This document shows, in pieces, positions 44,417 to 54,575 of a stretch of 64,000 bases of DNA. The translations under genes and the position numbers were made by a program. Location of the stretch: the NCBI RefSeq assembly GCF_000381965.1, contig NZ_KB908456.1, positions 1 to 64,000 of the forward strand. Reading direction: 5' to 3'. The notes under the pieces were generated by a model. It worked only from the letters and a program-made list of their open reading frames with translations, did not search any database and was not told where the DNA came from. Origin of the DNA: Oceanimonas smirnovii ATCC BAA-899 (GTDB taxonomy: Bacteria > Pseudomonadota > Gammaproteobacteria > Enterobacterales > Aeromonadaceae). Each line of letters starts with the position of its first letter. Within the stretch, counting starts at the first letter, position 1.

Positions 44417-45556
44417 CTAGACTGCATCGCCCACGGGTTTACTGAATAACAGGCGTGCCAGCAGCAGCCAGAGCCCCCAGCCCGATACCAGCAATACCAA
44501 AAACAGGAATAACCCCGCCTGAAACTTCTCCAGCATAAAGCCGGCAATCACGGGGCCGGTCAGGGAGCCGATGCTGTAAGCAAACATCAGTTTTTGGGTC
44601 ATGCGCACCAAAGCGCGGCCATTCATGTTGCCGCAGGCATAAGACATGGTGGTGGGATAAAGGGTAAAGGCTCCCGCCCCAATCAGCACAAAAGCCGGGA
44701 TCAACATATGAGTACCGTCAAATTCCCACAGCAGCAAACAACCACTGCCCACCATCAGGGTCTGCACTCCCATCATGGTTTTTTTACCCACTTTGTCTGC
44801 CAGACTGCCGTTGGGCAACTGAAACGCCATGCCACATAAAATCAGCCAGGCCATATACAGGCCAACCTCGTCGCCCAGCGCCAGCTGCTCCAGCTGAATG
44901 GGCATGAGTGCCGACAGCGCGCCCAGCAGCATGCCTGCCACCAGACAACCGGCCAGCCCCTGGGCTCTGTCCAGCCGGGGCGGCTTGCTGGGGGCGATGC
45001 CATCTGCTGTTATCTCGTCTTCCAGATTGGGTGAGCGGGCAAAACGCAGCGGCACCAGTGCCAGCGCACACAGGCCGGCCGCCAGCCAGAAGGCCGACGG
45101 GCTGTAAACCGTAAAGCCATCAATAAACAGCTGGCTGATGCCATAACTGAAGTAATACACCAGCATATAACGCGCCATGGCACTGGAACGACGGTTCAGC
45201 GGTGCCACCCCCAGCACCCAGCTTTCTACCGCCACAAAACTGATGGCGGCCGCCATGCCCGCCAGCATCCGCAGCACCAGCCATACCGGTAACAAACTGG
45301 TCCAGGTCAGCGCCACTGCTGCCAGTGCCAGGGTGGCACAGCACATCACCAGCGCACGCACATGCCCCAGCCGCTGTATGAATTTATCAGCAAAAAAACT
45401 GGCCCCCAGCATGCCCAGATAAAAAGCAGCACCTACCAGACCAATTTGTGCCGCCGGCGCACCCTGGCCATTCAGATAAACCGCCACCAGGGTCACCAGA
45501 AAGGCATTACCCAGTGTCAGCAGGATCAGATGTGTATAAAGTGGAACAAGGTGCAT
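44417..45556 (-). CDS. MFS transporter, YcaD-like
   Basis: A 379-residue, 12-helix major-facilitator protein. The length and several segments (VESWVLG in TM5 region, GAGAFTLYPTTMSYACG near TM10) match the YcaD-like family. The substrate is unknown. ATG 45556 has GGAGG 5 nt upstream; the frame is open for 16 more codons without a ribosome site. It is co-directional with and 93 nt downstream of the membrane-protein gene at 45650-46378. Confidence 0.85.
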   Translation of the reverse strand: MHLVPLYTHLILLTLGNAFLVTLVAVYLNGQGAPAAQIGLVGAAFYLGMLGASFFADKFIQRLGHVRALVMCCATLALAAVALTWTSLLPVWLVLRMLAGMAAAISFVAVESWVLGVAPLNRRSSAMARYMLVYYFSYGISQLFIDGFTVYSPSAFWLAAGLCALALVPLRFARSPNLEDEITADGIAPSKPPRLDRAQGLAGCLVAGMLLGALSALMPIQLEQLALGDEVGLYMAWLILCGMAFQLPNGSLADKVGKKTMMGVQTLMVGSGCLLLWEFDGTHMLIPAFVLIGAGAFTLYPTTMSYACGNMNGRALVRMTQKLMFAYSIGSLTGPVIAGFMLEKFQAGLFLFLVLLVSGWGLWLLLARLLFSKPVGDAV

Positions 45557-45649
45557 GAACGCCTCCGGATTTCGAGGCGCGCATTCTAGAAAGGGCCAAA
45601 TCACAAGTACAACGAGAAAAATTTGTGATTTGGCGAGAAAATTTGATGT

Positions 45650-46378
45650 TTAACTAATGTTACCGGCCATATGCCAGATCATGCCCTGCCCGAGGGTGAG
45701 CGCACCCAATATTAACAGAGCGGCAACGGCAATCACCGGTGGCTTGGTTTGCTCTTTGCGCAACAGCGGCAAAAACCAGACCAGGGCTCCCGCCAGCACG
45801 GCACCACTTAGCTGTACAAAAGGCAGGGTCATGGCTGCCAGTGCCGGCTCACTGAGACCGGCCGCACGAATGGCCAGCGCCAGCAACCAGATCACCCCAA
45901 AGGCAGTGCCGGCCAGGGGCAACAGCACATTAAAGGCCTGCAGACGGTGTTTGGCGCGCACCATAATCAGATGAGCAAACACACAACCGCCGGCACCCGC
46001 GGTCAGCAAGGCCCAGCCTGCGCCCATGCGCCACCCCACCAGAGCGCCATAGATCAGTGCCAGCACCAGCGCCGGATAATGCCAGCTGACATCCAGGCTG
46101 CGTTTGCCCTGCATACGCGCCTGATACAGCACAGTACCAAGCCCCGCTACCAGCGTCGCGCCACCCAGCCAGAGCATAACCGGCGGTACACCGGCTTCCA
46201 CCCCCAGCATCAGCGCCAGCCCAAACACCGCCCATACCGACATGGCTCCGTCACTGATACGACGCCGCTGCCCCGGGCAGAGATCGCCGTTTTTAAGTAC
46301 CCATACCAAGAGGCCGAGAGCGGCCACTGCCGTGAGTGCCAGAGGCGCAAACAAGCGCGCCGGCAGTAATTCTGTCAT
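45650..46378 (-). CDS. Uncharacterised integral membrane protein
   Basis: A 242-residue protein with seven or eight predicted helices and short loops. A CPGQRRR motif follows the first helix, in a predicted cytoplasmic or periplasmic loop. I do not recognise the family. It is 31 nt downstream of ybjD on the same strand and may share its transcript. Confidence 0.72.
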   Translation of the reverse strand: MTELLPARLFAPLALTAVAALGLLVWVLKNGDLCPGQRRRISDGAMSVWAVFGLALMLGVEAGVPPVMLWLGGATLVAGLGTVLYQARMQGKRSLDVSWHYPALVLALIYGALVGWRMGAGWALLTAGAGGCVFAHLIMVRAKHRLQAFNVLLPLAGTAFGVIWLLALAIRAAGLSEPALAAMTLPFVQLSGAVLAGALVWFLPLLRKEQTKPPVIAVAALLILGALTLGQGMIWHMAGNIS

Positions 46379-46409
46379 TACTTTTCTCCGTTAATGCGTT
46401 GTGCCTATT

Positions 46410-48032
46410 TTAGCGTTGCCGGCGGGCCAGTACGACCATACGGGCAAACATACGGCGCAATTCAATGGGCACCCGCTCCGGGCCATGAGGCTCAATGGCC
46501 TCTACCAGCGCCAGTGCCATGCCCGGCTTGCTGCGCCGGCTCAGCGCTCGCTCAATAATACGTGAGGGAGGCGTATGTTTGTCGTGAATATTGGCTTCCT
46601 GACGAAACACCTGCTCAAGACCGTTAAAATACATATAGTGTTCAATATCGTTACGAGGCAATACAGTAAGGTGGTCGGTTTCCCGCTCACCCCGCAGCAT
46701 GCCGCGCACCCCCTGTGCATATTTCTGACCGGCTTCATCGCCATCGGTCAGCAAGTGCCAGCCAATGCCGAAATCCCGGGCTACCTTGATCAGCGGACTG
46801 TGCCCACACTGGGCAAACTCGATGATACGAATGCCCTCGGCAGGCAGCACATACCCACAAATTCGCGCCAGCTCCGACAGCAGCCAGATTTCTGTTTCCC
46901 CTTCCACCAGCAGCCAGTAGCGGGCAAATAACGACATGGGTCTGTTAATACGCACATGAAAGGCAATGCGGCGCATGTCTTCCGCACTGTAGCGTTCGTT
47001 GCCGATGGACATACAGCGGGTCTCGCCGTTCATGCGCACCAGACGGCGCAGATGATTAAGCGGAAAGGCCGACAACAAATCACCCGAGTTGGTGGTGACC
47101 AGCTTCTGGCCGGGAAAGCGCTCCAGAATACCCCAGGTGGCTGCCAGCATGGTGGGGTGCAGCCGGCTTTCGGGATCTTCAATCAGCAGCAAAGGCCGGG
47201 CTCCGGTTTCAATGGGACGGCCGCCCCGGGCCTGCAAAATAGTGCGGGCTACCGCCGCCAGTGCCAACGACAGGCCGCTGTCTTCTCCTAAAGGCTGCCA
47301 GTCGTTGAATTTACCAAGCTGGGTAAGCGTCACCGGGTGAATGGCAATGTCTTTTGCCCGCCGCGGTGCCCGGCTGGTGGCCCCCTGAGGCGTAAAATAA
47401 TGCTCGAACAGCTGGCGCACCGCATCCAGACCGGCTTCAATTTCCTTGCGGCTAAGCTCGTCTTCTTCAGCCAGCTGGTCACTGAGCCGGCTCAGCAGCT
47501 GCTGATAATCGCCATTAAGATTCACAATGGGCAGATCCTGCGGCGCGCCCCGCGAGTCCCGCAGCCGGAATACCGGATTCATTTCTATCAGCCGGCATAC
47601 CAGCGCCGACGCATGACCAAGCTCAATCACGGTGCCGGCACTGTTCAGAAACTCATGACGGCAGTGTATACCCTGCTTATCACGCCAGGCCCGGGCGCGA
47701 TAATAGATGCGGTGAAAGCTGTCTTTGTGAGGCACCCATACCTGCTCAAGCCGGGCCAGCCGGTTGGAATGCTGGCTGACCCCGGGTCTGTGCTCACGAT
47801 AGGTCAGGGTAATGGAAAGCTCCTGAGCCGGGTCACCGGCCTCGGTGCGGTAGAAATCTTCTTCGGCAAACTCATAGCAGCAGGCACCCCGGCCCATCAG
47901 CCGCCACAGGGCACGAAACAGACTGGTTTTACCCCAGGCATTTTCTCCCATCAGCACTGTGCTTTGATCCAGCGGCAACGACAGCTGATTAATACCGAGA
48001 AAATTGCGGATGTGAACGTGCTCAAGATACAT
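46410..48032 (-). CDS. ybjD: OLD-family ATPase/TOPRIM nuclease, YbjD-like
   Basis: A 540-residue protein. The N-terminal ABC/SMC-type ATPase has Walker A GENAWGKT (29-36) and a Walker B RPLLLIEDPESRLHPTM. The C-terminal TOPRIM domain contains WLLVEGETE and LLTDGDEAGQKYA, the metal-binding acidic residues. The length and motifs fit the chromosomal E. coli YbjD rather than phage OLD. OLD-family enzymes are DNA nickases/nucleases, some acting in phage defence. No partner helicase gene (as in Gabija) is adjacent, so a defence role is not indicated by context. Confidence 0.88.
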   Translation of the reverse strand: MYLEHVHIRNFLGINQLSLPLDQSTVLMGENAWGKTSLFRALWRLMGRGACCYEFAEEDFYRTEAGDPAQELSITLTYREHRPGVSQHSNRLARLEQVWVPHKDSFHRIYYRARAWRDKQGIHCRHEFLNSAGTVIELGHASALVCRLIEMNPVFRLRDSRGAPQDLPIVNLNGDYQQLLSRLSDQLAEEDELSRKEIEAGLDAVRQLFEHYFTPQGATSRAPRRAKDIAIHPVTLTQLGKFNDWQPLGEDSGLSLALAAVARTILQARGGRPIETGARPLLLIEDPESRLHPTMLAATWGILERFPGQKLVTTNSGDLLSAFPLNHLRRLVRMNGETRCMSIGNERYSAEDMRRIAFHVRINRPMSLFARYWLLVEGETEIWLLSELARICGYVLPAEGIRIIEFAQCGHSPLIKVARDFGIGWHLLTDGDEAGQKYAQGVRGMLRGERETDHLTVLPRNDIEHYMYFNGLEQVFRQEANIHDKHTPPSRIIERALSRRSKPGMALALVEAIEPHGPERVPIELRRMFARMVVLARRQR

Positions 48033-48059
48033 GGACGCTATCCGGGTTGGTGAGTGACA

Positions 48060-48341
48060 TCAGCTGCGATAAAGCACCTTGATCAGATGATAGCCAAAGC
48101 GGGTTTTAACCGGCCCCTGCACCTTAAGTTCGGGTCCGGTAAACACCGCTTTGTCAAAAGGACCGGCCATATCACCTTTTTTAAACTCGCCCAGATCACC
48201 GCCTTTTTTACCGGACGGACAAATGGAATGTTTTTTGGCCAGCTGATGAAAGTCGGCCCCTTTATCAAGCCGGGCTTTGAGCTGGTTACACTCGGCTTCG
48301 GTTTTCACCAGAATATGAAGGGCACAGGCACGTTTTGCCAT
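48060..48341 (-). CDS. ppiC: Peptidyl-prolyl cis-trans isomerase C (parvulin)
   Basis: A 93-residue single-domain cytoplasmic parvulin. [17 protein letters not shown] opens the domain, and the [34 protein letters not shown] and FD-KAVF segments are diagnostic. It has the same length as E. coli PpiC. ATG 48341 is chosen over an adjacent TTG. It lies 27 nt upstream of ybjD in the same orientation. Confidence 0.95.
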   Translation of the reverse strand: MAKRACALHILVKTEAECNQLKARLDKGADFHQLAKKHSICPSGKKGGDLGEFKKGDMAGPFDKAVFTGPELKVQGPVKTRFGYHLIKVLYRS

Positions 48342-48415
48342 CAAAGGTTCTCATTGAAATAAAGCAATAACGTCAGTGTGCCAAAATGCGGGGGCGGACG
48401 GAAGCAGATAGAGCT

Positions 48416-48438
48416 CCCTCCCCTTTCAAAGGGGAGGG
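48416..48438. repeat. Palindromic repeat, CCCTCCCCTTT arms
   Basis: Perfect 11-bp inverted arms around a single base, between the ask stop and ppiC start. A shorter relative with the same text lies at 54487-54507. On the minus strand it is not followed by a T run, so it is not an obvious terminator. Confidence 0.75.
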
Positions 48439-48449
48439 CTGAGGTGGGA

Positions 48450-49886
48450 TTAGGCTACCGCTAGGGCGACGGTATCGGCGTGGGTCTGTACCAGTTCATC
48501 GTGCAGGGCCACCACGGCCTGCTCATAATACTCGTCATCCACAATAAACTGCATTTCCACCGCCCGCAGCGACTGATGCACGGCACGCACCGGCACATCG
48601 GCCTTGTTGAGCGCGCCCACAGAGCGGGCCAGCAAACCGGGAATGCTCATATCACTGCCCACGGCCGACACCAGCGAGACTTTATGGGTGGTCACATCGG
48701 CGTTTTCAAACCGGCGCTGCAGCGACTCTACCAGGCGACGCACCTGCTTGCGGTTGCCCGCCACATAATAAGTGAGGGTGTTGGCATTCATGTCTTTTGC
48801 CACCAGGTTCAGGTGCATCTTGTCCAGCTCGTCGGTAAAGCCCTCAGCGTAGTGAGACACCCGGCCCACCATGTCCTGATCAAACAGCTCAACCGCAAAC
48901 AGGTTGCGCCGGCCCGCCACCATTTCCACACAGGGTGCCGGACTGCGGTAGTCGGTGGTGATCAGGGTCCCTTCGTGATCCGGTTCAAAGGTGTTACGCA
49001 CTCTGAGCGGAATACCCTGCTGGCGCAGCCCCTTGGCTGCCTGAGGGTGAATGGCTTCCATGCCGAGATTAGACAGCTGATCGGTCACATCATAATTGGT
49101 GCGGCCAATGGGGATTACCTCGTCTTCGCCGGCCAGACGAGGATCGGCACTGCTCAGGTGGTATTCCTTGTGAATAATGGCTTCACGGGCTCCGCTGAGT
49201 ACCGCCAGCCGGCTGAAGGTCATTTCACTGTAGCCACGATCAAAGCTGCTCATCAGGCCTTCTTTACAATGAGCGTAACCGGTGACCACCGGCAGCTGAG
49301 CAGACAGGTCTACCCGGGCCAGCGCCTGATTCAGCACTTCATCCAGCGGCAACGCCTCGTCGGTGCGCCAGCCGGTCAGGTCCATCAGAATGGCGTTAAC
49401 GCCGCTCTGGCGCAGGTACAGCACCATGTTATGAGCACTGTGGGCTTCGCCCATGGCTGCCAGCAGCTCCCGAATGGTCTGCAACTGCTCGGCCAGCTGA
49501 AACTGACCAAAGGCGCACACTTTGCGTAAATGGTTCAGGCAGTCGCGAATGCCGGCCATGCGCTCACGGAGAAAGGCATCGGCCAGCGCCCGCTCGGGGG
49601 TGGCACCAAACATTTGTTCGTTAATTTGCGCCATGCGCACACTGACATTGTCCAGCGCCTGCTCCCAGGCCTGATCGTCTTCGGCATCGGCAAAGCTGGC
49701 ATACACACCGGGGGCACCGGTGCGTTTACATTCCAGCAGGCCGTCGGTAATGCCGCCAAAGGCCGATACCACCAGCATGCGCTGGTAATAGCTGTGCTCA
49801 TCTCGGTTATGCAGCACTATATTGTCGCGGACCGCCTGATATTGGCTCATGGAGGTACCGCCGATTTTTTCTACTGTATGTGACAC
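48450..49886 (-). CDS. ask: Aspartate kinase of the ectoine pathway (Ask_Ect)
   Basis: A 478-residue aspartokinase beginning HTVEKIGGTSMSQYQAV. The kinase domain includes VVSAFGGITDGLLECK, and SSADPRLAGEDEVIPIG and NLGMEAIHPQA follow. A C-terminal ACT pair ends in SLVSAVGSDMSIPGLLA. This class is specialised for ectoine synthesis and typically escapes lysine/threonine feedback. The GTG at 49886 fits both the conserved N-terminus and GGGAG upstream; an ATG 11 codons earlier (49919) is the alternative. It follows ectC after a 377-nt gap filled by a dispersed repeat. Confidence 0.93.
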   Translation of the reverse strand: MSHTVEKIGGTSMSQYQAVRDNIVLHNRDEHSYYQRMLVVSAFGGITDGLLECKRTGAPGVYASFADAEDDQAWEQALDNVSVRMAQINEQMFGATPERALADAFLRERMAGIRDCLNHLRKVCAFGQFQLAEQLQTIRELLAAMGEAHSAHNMVLYLRQSGVNAILMDLTGWRTDEALPLDEVLNQALARVDLSAQLPVVTGYAHCKEGLMSSFDRGYSEMTFSRLAVLSGAREAIIHKEYHLSSADPRLAGEDEVIPIGRTNYDVTDQLSNLGMEAIHPQAAKGLRQQGIPLRVRNTFEPDHEGTLITTDYRSPAPCVEMVAGRRNLFAVELFDQDMVGRVSHYAEGFTDELDKMHLNLVAKDMNANTLTYYVAGNRKQVRRLVESLQRRFENADVTTHKVSLVSAVGSDMSIPGLLARSVGALNKADVPVRAVHQSLRAVEMQFIVDDEYYEQAVVALHDELVQTHADTVALAVA

Positions 49887-50013
49887 TCTGTAATTCTCCC
49901 GTTCCCTGATATTGAACATTCTGTTCTTGAGCGCACATTTTCAGTGGGCCTGGATTTGACCAACCCTGCCCAGTGAAAAGGTGCGAAATACAGCGCATTT
50001 ACAAAGCACCGCC

Positions 50014-50237
50014 GGGGTTGCGCTCCGCCGACACGCTTCGGTCAATGGCATTCAGCATTAAAGCCCGCTGCGAACATACTTAATGTTCGGTCGAGCTTCA
50101 CTGCTTCATCACGGCGAGTAAGCTCGCCCCATGGACGCTCGGCAAATGCATCTGACCGCCATGGATGGCGGGAATGCCGAAAATGCAGGAGCAACTTTTC
50201 GGCCCTGACATTTGACGGTCGGCTACGGCAATCCCCG
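50014..50237 (-). repeat. Dispersed intergenic element, long copy
   Basis: On the minus strand the left end is GGGGATTGCCGTAGCCGACC and the right end is GAAGCGTGTCGGCGGAGCGC, both also at 5753-5844. The interior here is about 180 nt and contains GCCATCCATGGCGG and an AACATTAAGTATGTT palindrome. It fills most of the ectC-ask gap. The flanks 49887-50013 and 50238-50263 show no gene. Confidence 0.75.
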
Positions 50238-50263
50238 CCGTTGCTTTATGCAGCTAATTTAAC

Positions 50264-50671
50264 TCAGCCTTCCGCTTCTTCCGTTTCCAGCGGATACACG
50301 CCGTCGGCGTCGTGCACTTCCTTGCCGGTGAGCGGCGGGTTGAACACGCAGGCCAGCTTCATGTCTTCACTGCCGCCGCGCAGCAGGTGCTCGTCGTGCT
50401 GATCAAGAATGTACAGGGTGCCCGGCTCGATGTTGTAGATGTTACCGGTGGCCAGGTCTTCAATTTCGCCGTTACCGCTCATGCAATACACAGACTCCAG
50501 GTGGTTCTGGTAGTGAATGTGGGTTTCGGTGTTGGCAAAGATGGTGGTGATATGAAATGAGAAACCCATTTTGTCGTCTTTGAGCAGCATGCGGGTGCTT
50601 TCCCAAGTGCCGGTCTCGGACTGCACACGGCGTTCGGAATTCTCACAGTCGGCAAGGGTACGTACTATCAT
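50264..50671 (-). CDS. ectC: L-ectoine synthase
   Basis: A 135-residue cupin that cyclises N-gamma-acetyl-diaminobutyrate to ectoine. The predicted iron ligands Glu59, Tyr87 and His95 sit two positions later than in the best-studied Ect[10 protein letters not shown] at the N-terminus, [19 protein letters not shown] and [12 protein letters not shown] are diagnostic. It follows ectB by 76 nt. No ectD hydroxylase gene follows, so 5-hydroxyectoine is not predicted from this locus. Confidence 0.98.
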   Translation of the reverse strand: MIVRTLADCENSERRVQSETGTWESTRMLLKDDKMGFSFHITTIFANTETHIHYQNHLESVYCMSGNGEIEDLATGNIYNIEPGTLYILDQHDEHLLRGGSEDMKLACVFNPPLTGKEVHDADGVYPLETEEAEG

Positions 50672-50747
50672 GGTATTTCCTTTGGTTGTTCGGTATTGGA
50701 CGCCACGGCCTCAGCCATGGCGTTGATTGCAGGTGTACTCCCGCAGC

Positions 50748-52028
<1,281 letters not shown>

Positions 52029-52080
52029 TTAAAGTGCGATTTAAATCATTAAAAGCGAAAAATTCGAAGAAAAGTCAGGC

Positions 52081-52587
52081 TCAGGCCAGGGGAATGCGAT
52101 AAAGGATCTCGCTCTTGCTCTCACCGCCAAAGTGGCGTTCCTGATCAAACAGCACATGGCGCACACCCTGATTGGCACCGCGTTCGCGGGCCACGCTCTC
52201 GAACAAGCCCCAGGAAGCGGCATTGTCGGGCGTAATGGTGGTTTCAATGCGGCGTACCCCCTTGCAGGCGTCGGCGTCGAGCAGATTTTCAAGCAGGCGA
52301 CGGGCCAGGCCCTCTCCGCGGGCGCGTTTATCTATGGCTACCTGCCAGACGAACAGGGTGTCCGGTTCAGAAGGCTTGCGGTAGCCAGAGATAAACCCCA
52401 GCAGGGTGCCGTCATCCTCGTCTTCTGCCAGCATGCAGGTGTCGGCAAAATGCGAACACTGCAGCAGGTTGCAGTAAGTCGAGTTGGTATCCAGGGGCTT
52501 GCATCGGTCAATCAGGCGATTGACTTCACGACCGTCCGTGGCATTGGGGTGTCGCAGCACAAGTTGTAAGTCAACGGTTGTATCCAT
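52081..52587 (-). CDS. ectA: Diaminobutyrate acetyltransferase (EctA)
   Basis: A 168-residue GNAT enzyme that acetylates diaminobutyrate. LRHPNATDGREVNRLIDRC and LDTNSTYCNLLQCSHFADTC are EctA-specific, followed by the acetyl-CoA motif VAIDKRARGEGLARRLLE. ATG 52587 is preferred; a TTG 5 codons earlier is less convincing. It is first in the operon; a candidate operator palindrome lies 22 nt upstream. No EctR-type MarR gene is nearby. Confidence 0.97.
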   Translation of the reverse strand: MDTTVDLQLVLRHPNATDGREVNRLIDRCKPLDTNSTYCNLLQCSHFADTCMLAEDEDDGTLLGFISGYRKPSEPDTLFVWQVAIDKRARGEGLARRLLENLLDADACKGVRRIETTITPDNAASWGLFESVARERGANQGVRHVLFDQERHFGGESKSEILYRIPLA

Positions 52588-53175
52588 AATGATTGGCTTC
52601 AATCCCTTTTGGTTAGTGGGCTAATCAAAAAATTCCTTATTAACCTAACAAACCATCAAGCAATTGCAAGGCGAACTGTATGAATTTAATTTGAATCGCA
52701 TACATTTTTAGCGGCAACAACAGTCCATGAAACAAACCTTTGCCAACCGGTAAAAACGGCCTTATCCCCCGCCCTTAAAGGCCTGAACGGCACTTATTAA
52801 AACCATGAAACAAGTCCCTTTACGGACTTTACAAAAAAGTATAGAAATCACCAAAACACCGGCATGAGCGCCTATCATGAGGAACTTGCCACACTAAAAA
52901 TTCATCTTCGCCCTCTAAAACAGACACGATTTCCCTGATCACCTTCCCATAAGATGCACCGATCACCAACCCAGCCCCATCAACGCCCGAAGCGCCACTT
53001 TTACTCACAGGTCAAATTAAACAGCAGCTAAATTAGCCAAGCAGAAAACTCATTAGATCCCTAAGTGATACTCGCCAGGTGCTGTCAGACCGATAATTTG
53101 AAAGCAAACCTTCATAACGTTAATCTTTAGCCTTGCTTCACATGCCATTCACACCGCCGGAATCATGAGTTACCC
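52588..53175. other. Divergent regulatory gap between ectA and the TPR gene
   Basis: 588 nt, AT-rich, without a credible gene. Near ectA it contains the imperfect palindrome at 52609-52628. Farther away, 52812-52829 holds a perfect 6-bp hairpin AAGTCC/GGACTT. Several promoter-like pairs exist but none is compelling, so I leave them unassigned. Osmotic control of ect would act here. Confidence 0.5.
52609..52628 (-). promoter_or_regulatory. Candidate operator palindrome upstream of ectA
   Basis: TTGGTTAG, four bases, CTAATCAA: 7 of 8 positions are symmetric. It lies 22 nt upstream of the ectA ATG, between the promoter area and the start codon. It has the size expected of a dimeric regulator site but its text does not match any operator I know for ect genes. 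Confidence 0.35.
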
Positions 53176-54042
53176 ATGCTGAGATCATTGCTTGCCTTGC
53201 TGTTCGTCTGTTTCTCCTTGTCATCCTTTGCCGCCGACACGCCTGCGGAGGGTGAGGCCACCGAAGAAGTGCGTACCCGGCTTACCCCTTTTATGGAGCG
53301 CTATATGCTGGATGAGCTGAAAGCACTGCGTACCGAAATGGCCCAGTTCAAGGTCAACGTCAAAGAAGAAGTGGTACAAAAGGAGCTGAGCGTGGCAGAT
53401 AAAGCCATGAGCTACGCCAACATCACAGTGACCTATTTCTTTTACCTGCTGGCAGGTGCCGCCTCTGTGCTGGCCATTGTCGGCTGGCAGTCTTTGCGTG
53501 AACTGAAAAAATCAGCCCGGGATTATGTAGAAACCCAGATGAAACAGATCACTGACACGTATGAACGCAAACTTCGGCAGATTGAACGCGAACTGCAGCG
53601 AAAAACCAAAGTTATTGCAGAGAATTATCGGGAAATTGAACGCTTCCAGGAGGTGCACGGTCTCTGGTTGCGGGCCAGCCAGGAGCAAAGCCCCCAGGCC
53701 AAGATGGACATTTACGATCAGATACTGCACATCAAGCCCGGAGATCTCGACGCTCTCACCCATAAGGCTGATGCCGCACTGATGATGGACGAACGTCAGT
53801 GGGCACTGAGTCTGTGTAACCGTGTGATGCAGGTGGATCCGCAAAATGCTCATGCTCTCTATCAGCGTGCCTGTGCCCATGCCGGCATGGGGCATGAAGA
53901 GCAAGCCCTCAGCGATCTTGAACTGGCTGTGGAAAACAATCTGCACCTGCGTCATGTGGCAGCGGAAGACGAAGAATTTGAGCCACTGCGACAGCATCCG
54001 CGCTTTATCGAACTGACCAGCGACGCGACCGAAAACACATAA
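53176..54042 (+). CDS. Membrane-anchored TPR protein
   Basis: A 288-residue protein. A signal peptide (about 1-19, SSFAAD) is followed by a helical periplasmic segment, one membrane helix (about 87-106), a coiled coil (about 115-160, ERKLRQIERELQRKTKVI) and C-terminal TPR-like repeats (about 165-275, including ALYQRACAHAGMGHEEQALS). A periplasmic stalk plus cytoplasmic coiled coil/TPR is the likely topology. Function is unknown. It is divergent from ectA. The ribosome site is weak. Confidence 0.75.
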   Translation: MLRSLLALLFVCFSLSSFAADTPAEGEATEEVRTRLTPFMERYMLDELKALRTEMAQFKVNVKEEVVQKELSVADKAMSYANITVTYFFYLLAGAASVLAIVGWQSLRELKKSARDYVETQMKQITDTYERKLRQIERELQRKTKVIAENYREIERFQEVHGLWLRASQEQSPQAKMDIYDQILHIKPGDLDALTHKADAALMMDERQWALSLCNRVMQVDPQNAHALYQRACAHAGMGHEEQALSDLELAVENNLHLRHVAAEDEEFEPLRQHPRFIELTSDATENT

Positions 54043-54142
54043 AACAAAATTGCACGAAACGTGAAAAAAATTGATTTTGCGTACTGGGCCTGAGTGCCAT
54101 ACTTTCCGCGATCATCAATGCCACGTTAGAGTGAGAGTGACC

Positions 54143-54478
54143 ATGAGCTTTGAGTCAGCCAAGCCTTTTCAGGACTTTACCCACTTCCCCCGGGGGCTTC
54201 GCCGCTGCGGTGAATTTACCGTGACTGAAGCCCAGCTGCTGGAACAATGCGGCCATGCCATGCTGAGCCTTTATACCGGCCAGCGTGCGCCCATGACCGA
54301 CGATGAGCAGCGCTTTGTAGAGCAGGTGCAGCAACAGGCAACCCCCGAGCTGCGCCACGCCAGAGTATGGATGAAATACCTTAAGGTGATCGGTCCGCGC
54401 CGGGTGCACCGCCTGTGCTCGCCCATGAGCACCGGCAACGACGATGACTATGAGCCGGCAGAAGACAGCGCCGACTGA
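54143..54478 (+). CDS. maoP: Macrodomain Ori protein MaoP (DUF413, YifE)
   Basis: A 111-residue protein. FPRGLRRCGEFTVTEAQLLEQCG matches the DUF413 core (compare [20 protein letters not shown] in E. coli YifE). MTDDEQRFVEQ and RVWMKYLKVI also fit the family, and the acidic C-terminus is similar. In E. coli MaoP constrains DNA mobility in the Ori macrodomain through the maoS site. ATG 54143 is chosen from homology; the frame is open for 24 more codons upstream. No maoS-like site was searched for. Confidence 0.88.
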   Translation: MSFESAKPFQDFTHFPRGLRRCGEFTVTEAQLLEQCGHAMLSLYTGQRAPMTDDEQRFVEQVQQQATPELRHARVWMKYLKVIGPRRVHRLCSPMSTGNDDDYEPAEDSAD

Positions 54479-54486
54479 TGCTCTTC

Positions 54487-54507
54487 CCTCCCCTTGCCAA
54501 GGGGAGG
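54487..54507. repeat. Palindromic repeat, CCTCCCCTT arms
   Basis: 9-bp perfect arms around GCC, just after the maoP stop. It is a second copy of the palindrome at 48416-48438. It could end the maoP transcript, but no T run follows. Confidence 0.7.
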
Positions 54508-54575
54508 CGTAACCCCTTGGGTTCCTGCTCAGAGTCACGCATAATGGCAGCAAATACAGCTACGTGCATATCACC

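Noticed and set aside
46410..48032. OLD-family gene as a phage-defence system (Gabija-like)
   Set aside because: No UvrD-like GajB partner is adjacent. The neighbours are ppiC and ordinary membrane proteins, and the length and motifs fit the housekeeping YbjD.
52801..52865. 20-codon frame beginning ATG AAA CAA in the ectA upstream gap
   Set aside because: No ribosome site, promoter or terminator; peptide without features.
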